64,000 nucleotides of DNA from Azolla caroliniana (GCA_043228905.1 JBHGNT010000002.1:14694001-14758000), one strand, 5' to 3'; counted from the stretch's first letter, positions 1 to 10,730 are shown. Program-made: numbers and translations. The notes: generated by a model from the letters alone, not told the origin.

Positions 1-1449
1 CGAATGGATTAAGTCGAGCTTGTTAGGGTTCCAATTTCGTTTGGTGGGGAATGGAAGCCGATGTTTCTTCCCGAGTTGGCATGCTTCACATGTTTGGGTG
101 TTCCGGCCACTAAACATCGGCAATTCGAACACAACTTGTTTCGATTGCAGATCTTGAAGCCTCTGGTAGTTGACGTGACCAATCCACTTATGCCAGAGAT
201 CGATATCCAATTCAATCTTCTGTCCTTTGGCAAACATGGTGGTGCCGACGTCATTAGTGTTGAGGATGAACATCCTCCCTTCTCTACGCCCTTGCACAAT
301 TATCTGGCCTTCTTCCTCAATGAAGAACCCGAGGTGTGTAAACCGCACCTGCATCCCCTGGTCGACGATTTGTCCAACCGACACTAGGTTCTTTGTGATA
401 GTCGGAACGTGTAGTATGTTCATCAGCTTCCCCTTTTGTCTGACACGGCTCGAAGGGACCTCTCCGACATGCACAATCGGGTGAGGGGTGTCGTTTCCAG
501 TTTGGACAATCCTCGATTGTTCCAGTTTCTCCAAAAAGGAAAACCACTCTTCATGGCTCTTCATGTAGTTGGACGCTCCGGAATCAACGTACCATACTTC
601 CTCCGATTTGGACGTAGTCTTCTTCATTCGAGTTAGCCTTGTGCTTCATCACGAAGGCTGGATGTTTTCCAGCCTTCCTGGTTTTGGATCCTACTGTTCT
701 TGCCGCGTAGTGCGAGCTTTGCCGGTTTTCCCAACTGGCTTTCCCAGATCCGGATTTGTCTGAATTGGCACGCTTCTTCCAACACTCACTTTCCTTGTGG
801 CCTTTTTTTCCATAGTACCAACATTTTGTGTCAGCTTTTCCTTGCTAGTTTTTGGCTCCGACTTGACTCCCCCTGTTTGTGGAGGGTTTGGAACTGCTGT
901 CGGCACCATCTCCGTGCCTTCGGTTCTGCTCTTGCCGGCTACTTCTATTGCATGCCGACCCACCTCGTCCTGCACGCCCACGGGGTCGATCCGCCTCCAT
1001 GTACAACATCCGACTATCCGATTGAGTGGACCTCGACCCAGTCGCGTGGTTTTCTTCGACCATCAACGTTAATTGTCAGTCGAAGAAGGACAGTGGCTTC
1101 TCCCGGGTGCAAATTGCCATCCGTATTGGCCTGTACCATTGTGCTAGACCATCGAGGCAGATTTGGACCATCTTTTCTTCGTCCACCGTCACATTGATGG
1201 ACCCGAGCACATCACAAATGTCCCTTATCTTAGTGATGTAGTCTGTAACCGACATATCTCTTTGTTGGATGTTGTTCAACTCCTGTCAGAGCTGCAACTT
1301 ACGGGCTGTGGTACTCACAGCAAAAATCTTCAGAAGATTTTCCTAGGCCTTGTTTGGCATTTTTGCATCTTGATGTGGCCGAGCATCTGATCGTGCACAC
1401 CAGATGTGAGGTAGTACAATACTTGGCTACAAAGGTTCTCAACCCTCGC
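1..1449 (-). pseudogene. Copia A gag-protease-preintegrase, broken
   Basis: From right to left on the minus strand: a UBN2-type gag segment near 1279-1076 with the family motif QRDMSVTDYI, a CCHC-like knuckle near 800, the segment after the protease near 540-300 (motif NLVSVGQIV), and the GAG_pre-integrase HKRIGHVNY-like region ending in CEACQLGK near 100-60. Comparison with copia D shows that the first ~85 gag codons, start codon included, are missing here: the leader after the primer site joins directly to the gag core at ~1440. Several frameshifts break the frame. It would have encoded the capsid protein and the start of the polyprotein. The second knuckle Cys is Tyr, as in copia D. Confidence 0.8.
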
Positions 1450-1461
1450 GCTCTGATACCA
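1450..1461 (-). other. Primer binding site of copia A
   Basis: The minus strand reads TGGTATCAGAGC directly inside the LTR. This is the classic plant copia primer site complementary to the 3' end of initiator Met-tRNA. It fixes the inner LTR boundary at 1462 and the element's orientation. Confidence 0.9.
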
Positions 1462-1932
1462 TGTAAAAGTTAGCGTGTGGAAGCTTATGCCAAACAAGCT
1501 CTGCCGGATAGTAACAGTAAAGAGAAGAAGGTTTAATGGAAGCTTAACACAGAGAATAAGCATACACAGGAGAGAGAGAGAGCGAGAGAGGAGAACATAA
1601 ACTCCCTTCAAAATAATACTCTCAATATTCTGTATACATGGAATGTGCTCAGAGAGCACTTTTATACAAGTCCATAAAGGACTGACAGAAGTACTAACAT
1701 GTACTTCAATGCTCATACGAGCGACTGTCACTGACTCCTAAAAATATGCCTACGTACTAGGCTGGATCCGTGGGCCTCTAACGGCCTACTGGTTTCAATC
1801 CGATCCTGGTGTCCAATCCGGCTCCTGGTTCCAGATATCATCTAGCCACCGATCCGGCTCTCCATTCCGGATACTGATCCGGCTCTGGCTTATTCAGCCG
1901 ATCCGGATCTGGTTGAGCTTGCTCGCTCAACA
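1462..1932 (-). repeat. 5' LTR of copia A
   Basis: 471 bp, starting TGTTGAGCGAGC and ending TTTTACA on the minus strand (TG...CA). It contains a GA-rich tract around 1568-1590 and a TATA-like TATAAAAG on the minus strand near 1660-1670. It is related to the LTRs at 21223-21613, 48499-48940 and 53476-53879. Confidence 0.85.
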
Positions 1933-1935
1933 CTG

Positions 1936-2745
1936 GGCATGAGGATCGAGTGAAAGCGGACGACGAAGACTCTCCGACTCTCCCAGATTGACTATATCTG
2001 GAAGGTGCTGAAGCATTTCAACATGGAGAATGTGAAGCCAACACCAACACCACTTCTGACATCGATCCGACTATCGGACAAAGACTCTCCTTCAACGGAC
2101 AAGGAGAGAGAGCTTAATGGAAAGATGCCCTATGCATCAGACGTAGGAAGTATCATGTACGCAATAGTGGCGACCTGACCCCACCTAGCCTATGCCGTAG
2201 GGTTGGTCAGCTGGTACATGTCAAACCCACGACGGAAGCATTGGGATGCAGTCAAGCATATCTTCACGTAACTGTGAGGGACCAAAGATACACAATTGAC
2301 TTTCGGACTGGCAACCTTAGCCAAAGTCGAAAGTTACACCGATTCCGACTATGCCGGGAATACAGACAATCGGAAATCGACATCAAGTTACATCTTCACC
2401 TATGGTGACGGTGCGATATCATGGCGGTCGAAACTTCAAGACTGCATGACTCTGTCGACCACGGAAGCCGAGTACATAGCATCATCGGAGGTAGCAAAGG
2501 AAGTGATCTAGATACATCGACTATCTGCTGACTTCATAGCTATAAGCCAAACTGACTTACCTGCGCCGACCATCTATTGTGACTCATAGAGTGCAATACA
2601 CCTCATTAGCAATCCCGTTTATCAAGCAAAGACGAAGCATATTGAGGTGTGGTATCATCACATCCGAGAGCTCAGAACTGAGAAGAAGCTCGAAGTCTGG
2701 AAAATCGACACCGAAGAAAGCCGAATGAGGGACAGTAGGGAAGAC
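1936..2745 (+). pseudogene. Copia G RT C-terminus and RNase H, decayed
   Basis: The translation runs from the GMRIE motif after the RT core, through MPYASDVGSIMYA and SNPRRKHWDAVKHI, into RNase H with YTDSDYAGNTDNRKS, LSTTEAEYIASSE and IYCDS-SAIHL. At least six stop codons interrupt it (for example TGA near 2176 and TAG near 2510). The longest clean stretch, 2296-2511, is the start of RNase H. It corresponds to 15143-16020 of copia E on the other strand. It is a dead copy. Confidence 0.85.
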
Positions 2746-2911
2746 CTAATCGAAACAACTATATCTACACCTACTATACCTCTGCCGACTCGGCCGCATG
2801 CCAAATGACTTGTAATGTAAATATAGGATAATCTTGTAATCTAGATTTATGGGGGAGATAACCCCAAACATTTGTATACGCAAGAAAGAGTAGTCCTTTT
2901 ACGAGGGAGTT

Positions 2912-3158
2912 TGTTGGCATAAAGCCCAATTCCTTCCAATTTGTATCCATCCTAGTGTGAACTCCTTCACATAATTAGGGCTTAGTATATAAGCAATAAC
3001 CTAACATTGAAAAGGGAGAGAGTGAGAGAGAACGTAATAAAGCTTTCCATTAAAGCTTCGCCTTCCCCCCCTTCTGTGTTGTTTTCCGACATACGCAAAC
3101 AAGTTCACATACGCTTCCGCATACGCACACACCTACCAAACCTTCTTCACATATAACA
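2912..3158 (+). repeat. 3' LTR of copia G
   Basis: Starts TGTTGGCATAAAGCCC after the purine-rich ACGAGGGAGTT. It matches the copia E LTRs in its start and in the shared AGCTTTCCATTAAAGCT segment near 3044. The 3' end (ATAACA) is placed by alignment and is uncertain by some tens of bases. Confidence 0.7.
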
Positions 3159-3245
3159 TCTCATGAAGATTGGTTCTGAGAATTACGAAAGGCCGATCGG
3201 CCCTGTTATGTCGAAACATGCGGTGACAAGACTTATTGAATACGG
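3159..3245. other. Unassigned spacer between copia G and the LARD-like element
   Basis: Short flank of 87 bases. One plus frame is open throughout (it contains the residues ERPIGPVMSKHAV), but I do not recognise it. It is too short to call a gene. Confidence 0.4.
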
Positions 3246-4068
3246 TGTCGCGTTGTTACGCACGTGCGTGTAGAAGGGCGGGACCATGGGGGTCTCGGAC
3301 TAGGGAGAAAGGGGTGCCGAGAAACCGACTCTGGACGCGTTCCGGAGGCAACCGAATGCGAGAAAGAGAGAGAGAGAGAGAGACAAAGGAGAGGGAGAGC
3401 ATGTGCGCGACACCAACTCTTATGCAAAGGAAGCAAGGGGTTGTGCTTCCAACATTAGCAAATACACCAATATGCACAAACAGACGCAAATATGTATATT
3501 ACAAGGGAAATAATACAACCCCGGCTTAGAGCCGGATCAAGGTAGGTTACAGCCGCAGTCGGCTGCCAAGCCGCCGGTCGGGGAGCTCACGGGCTATCGC
3601 GTCGAGCGGGGTCTTGCACAGGAGAGCGAGCAGAAGCAAACCTACAAAGGGGAAAGATACAACCACGGCCACGAGCCGGCTACGCACAGAAGAAGAGAAG
3701 TTAACCTAACAGCTTTGCCACCTTAGCTCCCGCCCGACTTCTCGAGAAGGAGAAGAAAAAAAGAAGAAGAAAAGAAAGAATGTAGCTAACCCTAGAAAAG
3801 AAAGCACAAAATGGTATATACCCTTATGACTCAAAATGGGCAACCCTTTCACAAAGGGTGCTCCCCTCCCTTTATAGAACAAGGAGAGGGATGCGTAACA
3901 ATGTGGGATAAATCCCGACTTCCATGGGGTTCTCTGTCCCGACTTAACTCCTATTTGATCACACGTTTTTACAAGGGTAAGTGCACGTGGTGCACTCTGC
4001 TGATTCTTCCGATATTCCTCGGTTTCTCACTATGCCCCGGAATCTTCACGACATCCGCCCTCACCAAA
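3246..4068 (-). repeat. 3' LTR of the LARD-like element
   Basis: About 820 bp, starting TGTCGCGTTGTTACGC on the plus strand. It shares long blocks with 8109-8959 and 11424-12298, including the CGGGACCA...GGGGGTCTCGG segment, a GA microsatellite near 3365-3382 (about 9 units) and the TATGCCCCGGAATCTTCACG end. Confidence 0.8.
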
Positions 4069-6287
4069 CCGCACGTCCACCGGTACGTGCCAAGTTTGGA
4101 GAAGGGCGAGAGATTCCGGTCGGTGAGGAACCGGTCCTCCGTAGCCTGCATCCCGGTTTCCTGCTTCGAACACTGTTGGTTTGAACCGTCAACTCCGATT
4201 CGTCCTTCGCGCTTGCCTCTCCGTAGGCTCGTTGGACCTGTTAATAGGTCGTCTGCCGCGATCCCGTAGCACACGTGCCCCATTGTTGGCCCTTCTTTCG
4301 ACCTCATGCACACTTCTCATTCCTTTAGATACACGGTGCCCTCCGCCCGAGGAACACCTCGTAGTAGCCAGTTTGGCCACTTTTGACTTGCGCTGCTGCC
4401 ACTAGTTTGGAGCCTTCCGCTTGCCGTCATCCCCTCACCGCCACCTTCATTCTCCTTGGTCTTACGTTGCCGCGTCAGCTCGAACTGCCAAGGTCTTCGG
4501 GACCCGGTGTGGAGGATCCCTCTCAAGCCATCTACCTTGTTTCCGGTCTCCATTTTGCGTAGTCTGTTTACGTGCGCCCGTGTTCTCGTTCCCGACACCG
4601 CCGCGTGCCGTCTTCTGCCTTCCTTGCTTGGAACCATCTGTGCTGAGCACCCTCCTGTACCCATGGTTTGCTTTGGCCCTCGGTGGCCACACACACGCCT
4701 CCCATTCGGCTTTCGGGTGTGCCCTTTCCGGCTCGGCACACCGCTCCTTTACCGTGTGTCCCTGACAGCTTACTGGAAGATCACCCTTGCCGTGTCCTGG
4801 CCCGCATGGCCTCCTTCGTTCTTGTAATGCCTCGGCTGGTCAGTGCCTCTATTGTTGTCGCCTTTGTCCCCTTTGCCGCCACCTTCCATTACCCTTGGTC
4901 TCACCTTGCATTTTCGGCCGAACAACCGGGGTCTCCAGACAGGTGTGAAGGATCCTTCTTGGGCCTCCGTCTTGTTGGGTCACCGACTCGTGTGCCAAGC
5001 TTGTCCGATCTTGTCTTGCCGACCCTGCCGATTAGGCCCCTATCCGGTTCGTGGCCGCCTCGCCGGCCTCATACCTCCTTTCCACTCTGCCTTCGTCGTC
5101 CGATCACGTTCTCTGCCGTCACCGTCCTTTCCTATAGGACTAACGTCGGCTCTTGGGCCGACCGCCGGATCGGTGTGAGGATCTTTGTGGAACCTCCCCT
5201 TTTTGGCGTCTCGGTTGCCCGCCTTGCCGCCGCCACCATTCTTCTCTCTAGGTCTCACGCCGGCTCTTGTTGCTGGCGTGAGAATTGGAGTCTCGAGAAC
5301 TAGTGTGTGTAAGGCCGTGTCAGCACCGCTTGCCATTTTCCCGACCTTCTCTGTTAGTCACGTTCACCTGCCGCCACCGATCTCTCCTATAGGACTCACG
5401 TCGGCACTCGGTCCGACCGCCGGATCGGTGTGAGGATCTTCGTAGACAGCCCCTCCGTAGTTCCTTGCCTTCGTCCCGTCGCCGCCATTCGTCACTCTAG
5501 GTCTCACGCAGGCTCTTGGGCCGACCGCCAGTGTCTCTAGAACCGGTGTCAAGGATCCTCCTTGGGCTCGTTGTACCACTGACCCTTATCCCGGGTCGTC
5601 TTTCACCACAAGTCGAGAGGGTGGCTCGCTCAATACCCTCTCCCGTGGTACCGACGTACCGTGTTCCCGGCCTCTTCGTAGGCCTGTTCTCTCCCTTCTT
5701 CCGGATTTGTTATCCGGAAGTCTGCTCCGCTCGGTTCTCGTCAGAGCCCGTCTGTCATTCTCTGGATTGTCGGGTCCCGTTCTCCTGTCGCCACCGATCT
5801 CTCCTATAGGACTCACGTCGGCACTCGGGCTGACAGCCAGATCAGTGTGAGGATCTCCATAGGACCGGTCTTCGTTCTCTACTTTAACCCGGACTCGTCG
5901 TCATTGTCCTTGTTGTGCTCCTGCCTCCAGCTCCATCTCTTTCGGTCTCATGTTGCCATGTCGGCCGAGCTGCCGAAGTCTTCGGACAAGATGTGGGGTA
6001 ACCGTTTTCGTAACTTCTTTCGGCGACTCGTACGGGCCACTGAGCCTTTTAGTGGTATCGGTTGATAGCATCCACTTTGTGATCAACCAAACCCTGCCTG
6101 GACTTGATTCTCCAATGTTTGGAGTTTCGGCTCTGGTGCTGACCTTGCCGGACTCGTTCTAAACCCTTGATCACCTTCTTCTCGATTCCCGACCTTCGCC
6201 CGATCGGTCTTTCTTCCCATGTAAAAGAGGGTGGTTCGTTCCGCACCCTCTCCCGTATCGGCACCTTCATGCCGATTCTAGCCTCGG
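4069..6287 (-). other. GC-rich interior of the LARD-like element with degenerate repeats
   Basis: No recognisable protein domain. About nine degenerate copies of a unit built on the plus-strand string GGTCTCACGTCGGC followed by CTCGGGCCGACC recur between ~4450 and ~6620. The clearest are near 4890, 5132, 5250, 5388, 5493 and 5804. On the minus strand several encode variants of VGPRADVSPIG or VGPRACVRPR, so a degenerate proline-rich protein repeat may once have been encoded. No intact frame remains. Confidence 0.5.
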
Positions 6288-7079
6288 TCAAACAATCCAC
6301 GACTGGATCCCGCTCCAATTGAATTGGAGTGTTGCGCGATTCGGTCCCCGGTCGGATCGTTTCTTCGTCTCTTCATCGACCTTCTCATGGGCTATCTCCC
6401 ATCCATCTTTGTTGGCATCGTGCCAGGACTCCTCGATACCATCATCCATCTCCTCGGTCTCATATGGGCATAAGGGCCCGAATGCCGAGTTCTCCAGAAT
6501 CGGTCCCGAGGGCTCTTGTTCGTTCCTTTCCTGTATCGTCTCGCCCATGATTCTCGGTCTCACGCCGCCGTCTTCATCCACTTGGGGCTCACATGGGCAC
6601 TTGGGCCGGACTTCCATTGTCTTGGGAGAAAGTGTGGGACGACGCGAAGAATCGCCCGTCCGTTTTACGCCCTTGTCCATAGCCACCGGCTCCTCATGGT
6701 CGGTGGTTGTCTTCTTACCGATCGCGCAAGCCTTGCTTGGGCTTGCTTCTCCAATGTCTGGGGTTTCGGGCTGACGTGCCCGAAACCGCCGGTCCCAACA
6801 TTCCGATTCTGCGATCAGTATCTCGGCCTTGTCCACAGCCATTCTATCTCCGCAAGTCGAGAGGGCGTTTTGTTTTGCACCCTCTCCCGTGGTATTGTCA
6901 TACCGATCTTTTGCCTTCTCGTGGGGCAAGTTCGTCTCCTCTGCCTTGGCTCGCGGCCTCGATCTTTCCTCTTCCTCGAGCATCGCCTCGAGAGTTGTGT
7001 ACGCCTCCGCAATCCTGGCCCCAAAGCCGAGCCTTGCCGACTCTCTTTTCCGTTCGGCCTCTTCCCGCTGTGATGGCAC
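6288..7079 (-). CDS. Unrecognised 263-residue frame in the LARD-like element
   Basis: The longest frame of the interior, in the sense (minus) orientation downstream of the gag-like segment. The product would be hydrophilic and rich in Glu, Arg and Lys, with a likely helical segment near residues 5-60 (EEAERKRESARLGF and LEAMLEEEERSRPRAKAEE). It lacks a protease, knuckle or transmembrane motif. GC-rich DNA readily gives spurious frames, and overlapping frames on both strands have similar lengths, so it may not be coding. If real, it would be the C-terminal part of the gag-like protein. Confidence 0.35.
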   Translation of the reverse strand: MPSQREEAERKRESARLGFGARIAEAYTTLEAMLEEEERSRPRAKAEETNLPHEKAKDRYDNTTGEGAKQNALSTCGDRMAVDKAEILIAESECWDRRFRARQPETPDIGEASPSKACAIGKKTTTDHEEPVAMDKGVKRTGDSSRRPTLSPKTMEVRPKCPCEPQVDEDGGVRPRIMGETIQERNEQEPSGPILENSAFGPLCPYETEEMDDGIEESWHDANKDGWEIAHEKVDEETKKRSDRGPNRATLQFNWSGIQSWIV

Positions 7080-7129
7080 GTCGTCGCGCGCCTTCCCTTT
7101 GCCTTCTCAGCTCGTTCATCATCTAACCG

Positions 7130-8071
7130 TTAGCACACCCTTCCGACCTTCGACCAGTCCTCGGTGAGGCCATTCGCTCCGTCCTCGTCTTCAAGCACAA
7201 TCCCGATGACCTCCCGTTCTGCTCGGTCGATCGACTTAACGAACAACAGGACTTTGTCCGCCACCACCAAACCTTGTTACCACTCCGGGAGCCGAGCAAG
7301 CCATCGCTCGAACTCTCGGAACGCCTTTGTTGCGCCCCGGTGGGTCTTTGCTGATGCGTCCTCGGTGAGGCCATTCGCTCCGTCCTCGTCTTCAAGCATA
7401 ATCCCAATGACCTCCCGTTCTGCTCGGTCGATCGACTTAACGAACAACAGGACTTTGTCCGCCACCACCAAACCTTGTTACCGCTCTGGGAGCCGAGCAA
7501 GCCGTTGCTCGAACTCTCGGAACGCCTTTGTTGCGCCCCAGTGGATCTTTGTTGCGCCCCGGTGGGTCTTTGCTCGGTCGATCGACTTAACGAACAACAG
7601 GACTTTGTCCGCCACCACCAAACCTTGTTACCGCTCCGGGAGCCGAGCAAGCCGTCGCTCAAACTCTCGGAACGCCTTTGTTGCACCCCGGTGGGTCTTT
7701 GCTGATGCTACCCACTGGTCGAAGCCGTGTCCTCCCCGTCTCTTCCGTCGTCCCCCATACGCCTATAGGAGCGCCTCTTCGAAGGCCTCCCACGAACTAT
7801 GAGCTTCTCAAACCTCCTTCACTTCTGCGTGCATACGGACGACGACGAACCGATAGAAGAACTCTATCCTCAACACCTCGGCTACGTCTCGCTCCTCCAT
7901 TTCCGCATTGTAGGCTTCCAAGTAAACTAGGACTTTGCCCCCGTTGAAATGGCCGACTCTTTCGACTCTTTCAACTGCTTGTTGTGCCATCTCTCGTCTT
8001 GCTCTTGCTCATCCAAACTCCCTCACTGCTTCAACAAAAAGTTGCGCGAGGTCGTCTTCTTCCAGCTCCAT
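7130..8071 (-). pseudogene. Gag-like protein of the LARD-like element
   Basis: The minus-strand frame from the ATG at 8071 reads MELEEDDLAQLF, then after one TGA an open stretch from 7990 with FNGGKVLVYLEAYNAEMEER, HAEVKEV and a WEAFEEALL segment. This order (GGxxVxxYLxAY, then W..F..ALL) is typical of plant Ty3/gypsy gag. Downstream segments read FREFERRLARLPER and VVADKVLLFVKSIDRAER and end in EDEDGANGLTEDWSKV. The downstream block is tandemly repeated in frame. TAA stops after LPER or LPEW inactivate it. It would have formed the virus-like particle. Confidence 0.6.
7160..7700 (-). repeat. In-frame tandem duplication inside the gag-like frame
   Basis: The string CTCGGTGAGG recurs at 7160 and 7361 (period 201 bp), and GCTCGGTCGATCGAC at 7221, 7422 and 7572 (periods 201 and 150 bp). 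Both periods are multiples of three, so the repeats encode 67 and 50 residues in frame. All three copies carry the same TAA after LPER or LPEW. Confidence 0.85.
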
Positions 8072-8090
8072 TCTCCCTTGCCACCCTTCA

Positions 8091-8104
8091 TGTCGGGTTC
8101 ACCA
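8091..8104 (-). other. Candidate primer binding site of the LARD-like element
   Basis: The minus strand reads TGGTGAACCCGACA four bases inside the LTR end. Gypsy X has a comparable TTGGCGACC at the same distance from its LTR. The matching tRNA was not identified. Confidence 0.5.
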
Positions 8105-8108
8105 AATA

Positions 8109-8219
8109 TGTCACATTGTTACGCGTGTGCGTGTATAAGGGCGGGACCACGGGGGTCTCGGACTAGGGAGAAAGGGGTGCCGAAAAACTGACTCCGGACG
8201 TGTTCCAAAGGCAACCGAA

Positions 8220-8279
<60 letters not shown>

Positions 8280-8959
8280 GAGGGAGAGCATGCGTGTGAC
8301 ACCGACTCTTATGCACAGGAAGCAAGGGGCTGTGCTTCCGACACCACCAAATACACCGATATGCACAAACAGACGCAAATATGTATATTACAAGGGAAAT
8401 AATACAGCCCCGGCTTCGAGCCGGATAAAGGTAGGGTACAACCACAATCGGCTGCCAAGCCGCCGGTCGTGGAGCTCACGGGCTGTCGCGCCGAGCAGGG
8501 TCTTGCACAGGAGACCAAGCAGAAGCAAACCTACAAAGGGGAAAGATACAACCACGGCCACGAGCCGGCTACGCACAAAAGAAGAGAAGTTAACCTAATA
8601 GCTTTGCCGCCTTAGCTCCTGCCCGACTTCTCGAGAAGGAGAAGAAAAGAAAGAAGAAGAAAAGGAAGAATGTAGCTAACTCTAGAAAAGAAAGCACAAA
8701 ATGGTATATACCCTTACAACTCAAAATGGGCAACCCTTTGACAAAGGGCGCTCCCCTCCCTTTATAGAACAAGGAGAGGGATGTGTAACAATGTGGGATA
8801 AATCCCGACTTACATGGGATTCTCTGTCCCGACATAACTCCTATTTATTCACACGTTTTTACAAGGGTAAGTGCACATGGTGCACTCTGCTGATTCTTCC
8901 AATATTCCTCGGTTTCTCACTATGCCCCGGAATCTTCACGACATACGCCCTCACCAACA
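8109..8959 (-). repeat. 5' LTR of the LARD-like element
   Basis: About 850 bp, starting TGTCACATTGTTACGCG on the plus strand. It is longer than its partner at 3246 chiefly because of a (GA)26 tract at 8223-8274. The end is placed at CTCACCAACA by similarity to the partner LTR. Confidence 0.8.
8223..8274. repeat. (GA)n microsatellite in LTR
   Basis: About 26 uninterrupted GA units. The same position in the partner LTR (about 3365-3382) has about nine units, so the tract expanded or contracted after insertion. Confidence 0.95.
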
Positions 8960-10730
8960 TCCCATTTGGAAATGATGACAAACAAACCTACCTCAAAAAT
9001 GTCTTGCATGTCCCAACCATCATTAACAACCTGGTCTCGGTAGGCCAGATTGTCGAACAACGGATGCAAGTGCGGTTCAATGATGAAGGATACTTTATCG
9101 AAGAAGAAAGTCGCCTCATCGCTAATGGTTTCCGAGAAGGCAGAATGTTTATCCTTGAATCAAACGAGGTAAAGTCGACAATGTATGCAAAAGGTCTTAA
9201 AGTCGAAACCGACTTGAAACTGTGCCACAAGAGAATTGGCCACATTCATCCCTAGAAGCTCCAGAACATGCAATCAAAAGTAGTTATTGACAAACTTCCG
9301 AATTTTACGGATAAAGAGATTATGGGCATATGTGAAGCGTGTCAGTTCGGAAAACAACACCAGAATCCATTCCTGAAAGACAGGAATGTGAGCAAAGGGA
9401 TCCTGGATGTAGTACATTCTGATGTGTGGGGACGATCCCAAACGGCAACATTCGGTGGTTGCTGCTACTATGTCACGTTCATCGACGACTTCTCCAGGCA
9501 TATCTGGATCCACCCTATGCGGCAGAAGAGTGAAGAGTTCGGACACTTCCAAAAGTTTAAAAACGAAGTCGAAAAAGCCACGGGTCGGCACATACAATGC
9601 CTTCGATCAGTTGGAGGCAAGGAGTATTCCTCGAATGAATTTTCGGCGTATCTCCAAAAGGAAAGAGTTCGACGAGAATTATCGTGTCGACATACACCTC
9701 AACAAAACAGCGTAGTCAAGCGAAAGAATCAGCACATAGTAGAGGTTGCACGGGCAATGATAAATGAGAAGAACCTACCGAAATCGTACTGGGCAAAAGC
9801 GGCGAACACGATTGTATATCTCATTAAAAGGTGTACAACCTCGGGGGTACACGACGTAACCCCACATGAGAAGTTCTTTGGAAGGAAGCCAAACCTCTCA
9901 CATGTTAGAAATTTTGGCTCCCTTGTATACATGCACATTCCTGACGAGAAGCGACAAAAGCTCGACCCGAAGTCGGAGAAATGTATCCTCGTAGGATACT
10001 CACTGGAGCAAAAGGGGTACAAGTGCTATAACCCCTCTATTGGAAAGGTTCGTGTGAGTCGAGATGTCGTTTTCGATGAATCAGCATCCTGGTATGCACG
10101 AGAGATAACTTCAACCTTGACTCAATTCGACTGGGAACCAGCCGAACAGGAGATACAAGAAGAACAACTCGGGGACATGTATGAAGACAACCTGCTTACA
10201 ACAAGGCTGAGTGGCCCACAAGAGCCTTCGATTGATCACAACACATCTTGGCCGACTCCAAAGGTAGACAAGGGGAATGGCAAAATGCCAGAATATGAAG
10301 ACCTAATGGATAATGAGTCAACTCACTCCTTCGACAGTGAGTTCGAAATCCTCGACATCCGGACAAATGGAGCGAAGAAAGCATTAGTTTTTGCGAATGA
10401 GAAGCTATGTCGGTCCACCTGTGAAAAGAACCCCGTAAGCCAATTCGGCTACGATGAGTACATGGTGTATCATTACGCCTTTATGATGAAGGTAGCAATT
10501 GTCCGAGAGCTAGAAACATTTTCCGAAGCCGCGAAGGACCCTAGATAGGTCGACGTGAGGAATGAAGAAATGCAAGCCTTGTGGAAAAATGAGACATGGG
10601 ATCTTGTTCCCCACTCACCTCAGAAGAAAGCGATTGGTTGTAGATTGATCTCTAAGGTCAAATACAATGTCGATGGCTCAGTAAATCACCTCAAACCACA
10701 ACTCATCGCAAAAGGATACGCACAAACACA
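8960..10730 (+). pseudogene. Copia B integrase and RT N-terminus
   Basis: In order: VLHVPTIINNLVSVGQIVEQ (after protease), GAG_pre-integrase LCHKRIGHIHP near 9220-9255, a TAG at 9256, CEACQFGKQH, then the integrase core with HSDVWGR (first Asp kept). The second catalytic Asp block reads LRSVGGKEY instead of LRSDNGGEY, and the Glu block reads NSVVKRKN instead of NGVAERKN. Both residues are lost, so the enzyme is dead. The frame goes on through FGRKPNLSHVRNFGS and KCILVGYS into the RT N-terminus WDLVPHSPQKKAIGCR, with a TAG at 10546-10548. It stops at GYAQT where the next insertion begins. Confidence 0.85.

Larger units (their letters stand above)
1..1932 (-). mobile_element. Copia A, Ty1/copia element, 5' part only
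   Basis: This is the 5' end of a minus-strand copia element that runs off the left edge of the window. Read on the minus strand it shows LTR, primer binding site, gag, zinc knuckle, protease linker and the start of integrase. The outer LTR end (1932) abuts RT sequence of an older plus-strand copia (G), so A inserted into G. The same family recurs as copia C (21223-45219) and copia D (48499-53879). The second LTR and the target duplication lie outside the window. Confidence 0.9.
1933..3158 (+). mobile_element. Copia G, decayed 3' part with LTR
   Basis: Plus-strand copia remnant: RT C-terminus, RNase H, polypurine tract and 3' LTR. It belongs to the same family as copia E (14636-19714), with the same pol sequence and LTR start. 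Its 5' part lies left of copia A, outside the window. Confidence 0.8.
3246..8959 (-). mobile_element. Non-autonomous LTR retrotransposon (LARD-like) with a gag-like frame
   Basis: Two long related LTRs (3246-~4068 and 8109-~8959) in direct orientation flank a GC-rich 4-kb interior with no reverse transcriptase, RNase H or integrase. The minus-strand primer-site-like TGGTGAACCCGACA next to the right LTR, followed at once by a gag-like frame, sets the orientation. The LTR outer ends are uncertain: 13 of 14 bases of similarity extend past the CGACA end (4053, 8943). The flanks TACGG (3241-3245) and TACGC (8944-8948) could be an imperfect target duplication if the shorter end is right. Replication would need proteins supplied by another element. 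Confidence 0.7.

Noticed and set aside
3159-3245. Exon of a host gene
   Set aside because: Only 28 residues are open, with no known motif and no splice context.
4668-5303. 211-codon plus-strand frame
   Set aside because: Ser/Pro/Arg-rich translation with no domain, inside degenerate repeats, with competing frames on both strands.
6319-7802. Long plus-strand open frames in the GC-rich LARD interior
   Set aside because: They are opposite to the gag-like minus frame and overlap it; GC-rich DNA has few stops. The minus frame has recognisable gag motifs and the primer site agrees with it.
8944-8948. TACGG/TACGC as a firm target duplication of the LARD-like element
   Set aside because: It has one mismatch, and similarity between the two LTRs continues beyond these bases, so the LTR end is probably further right.
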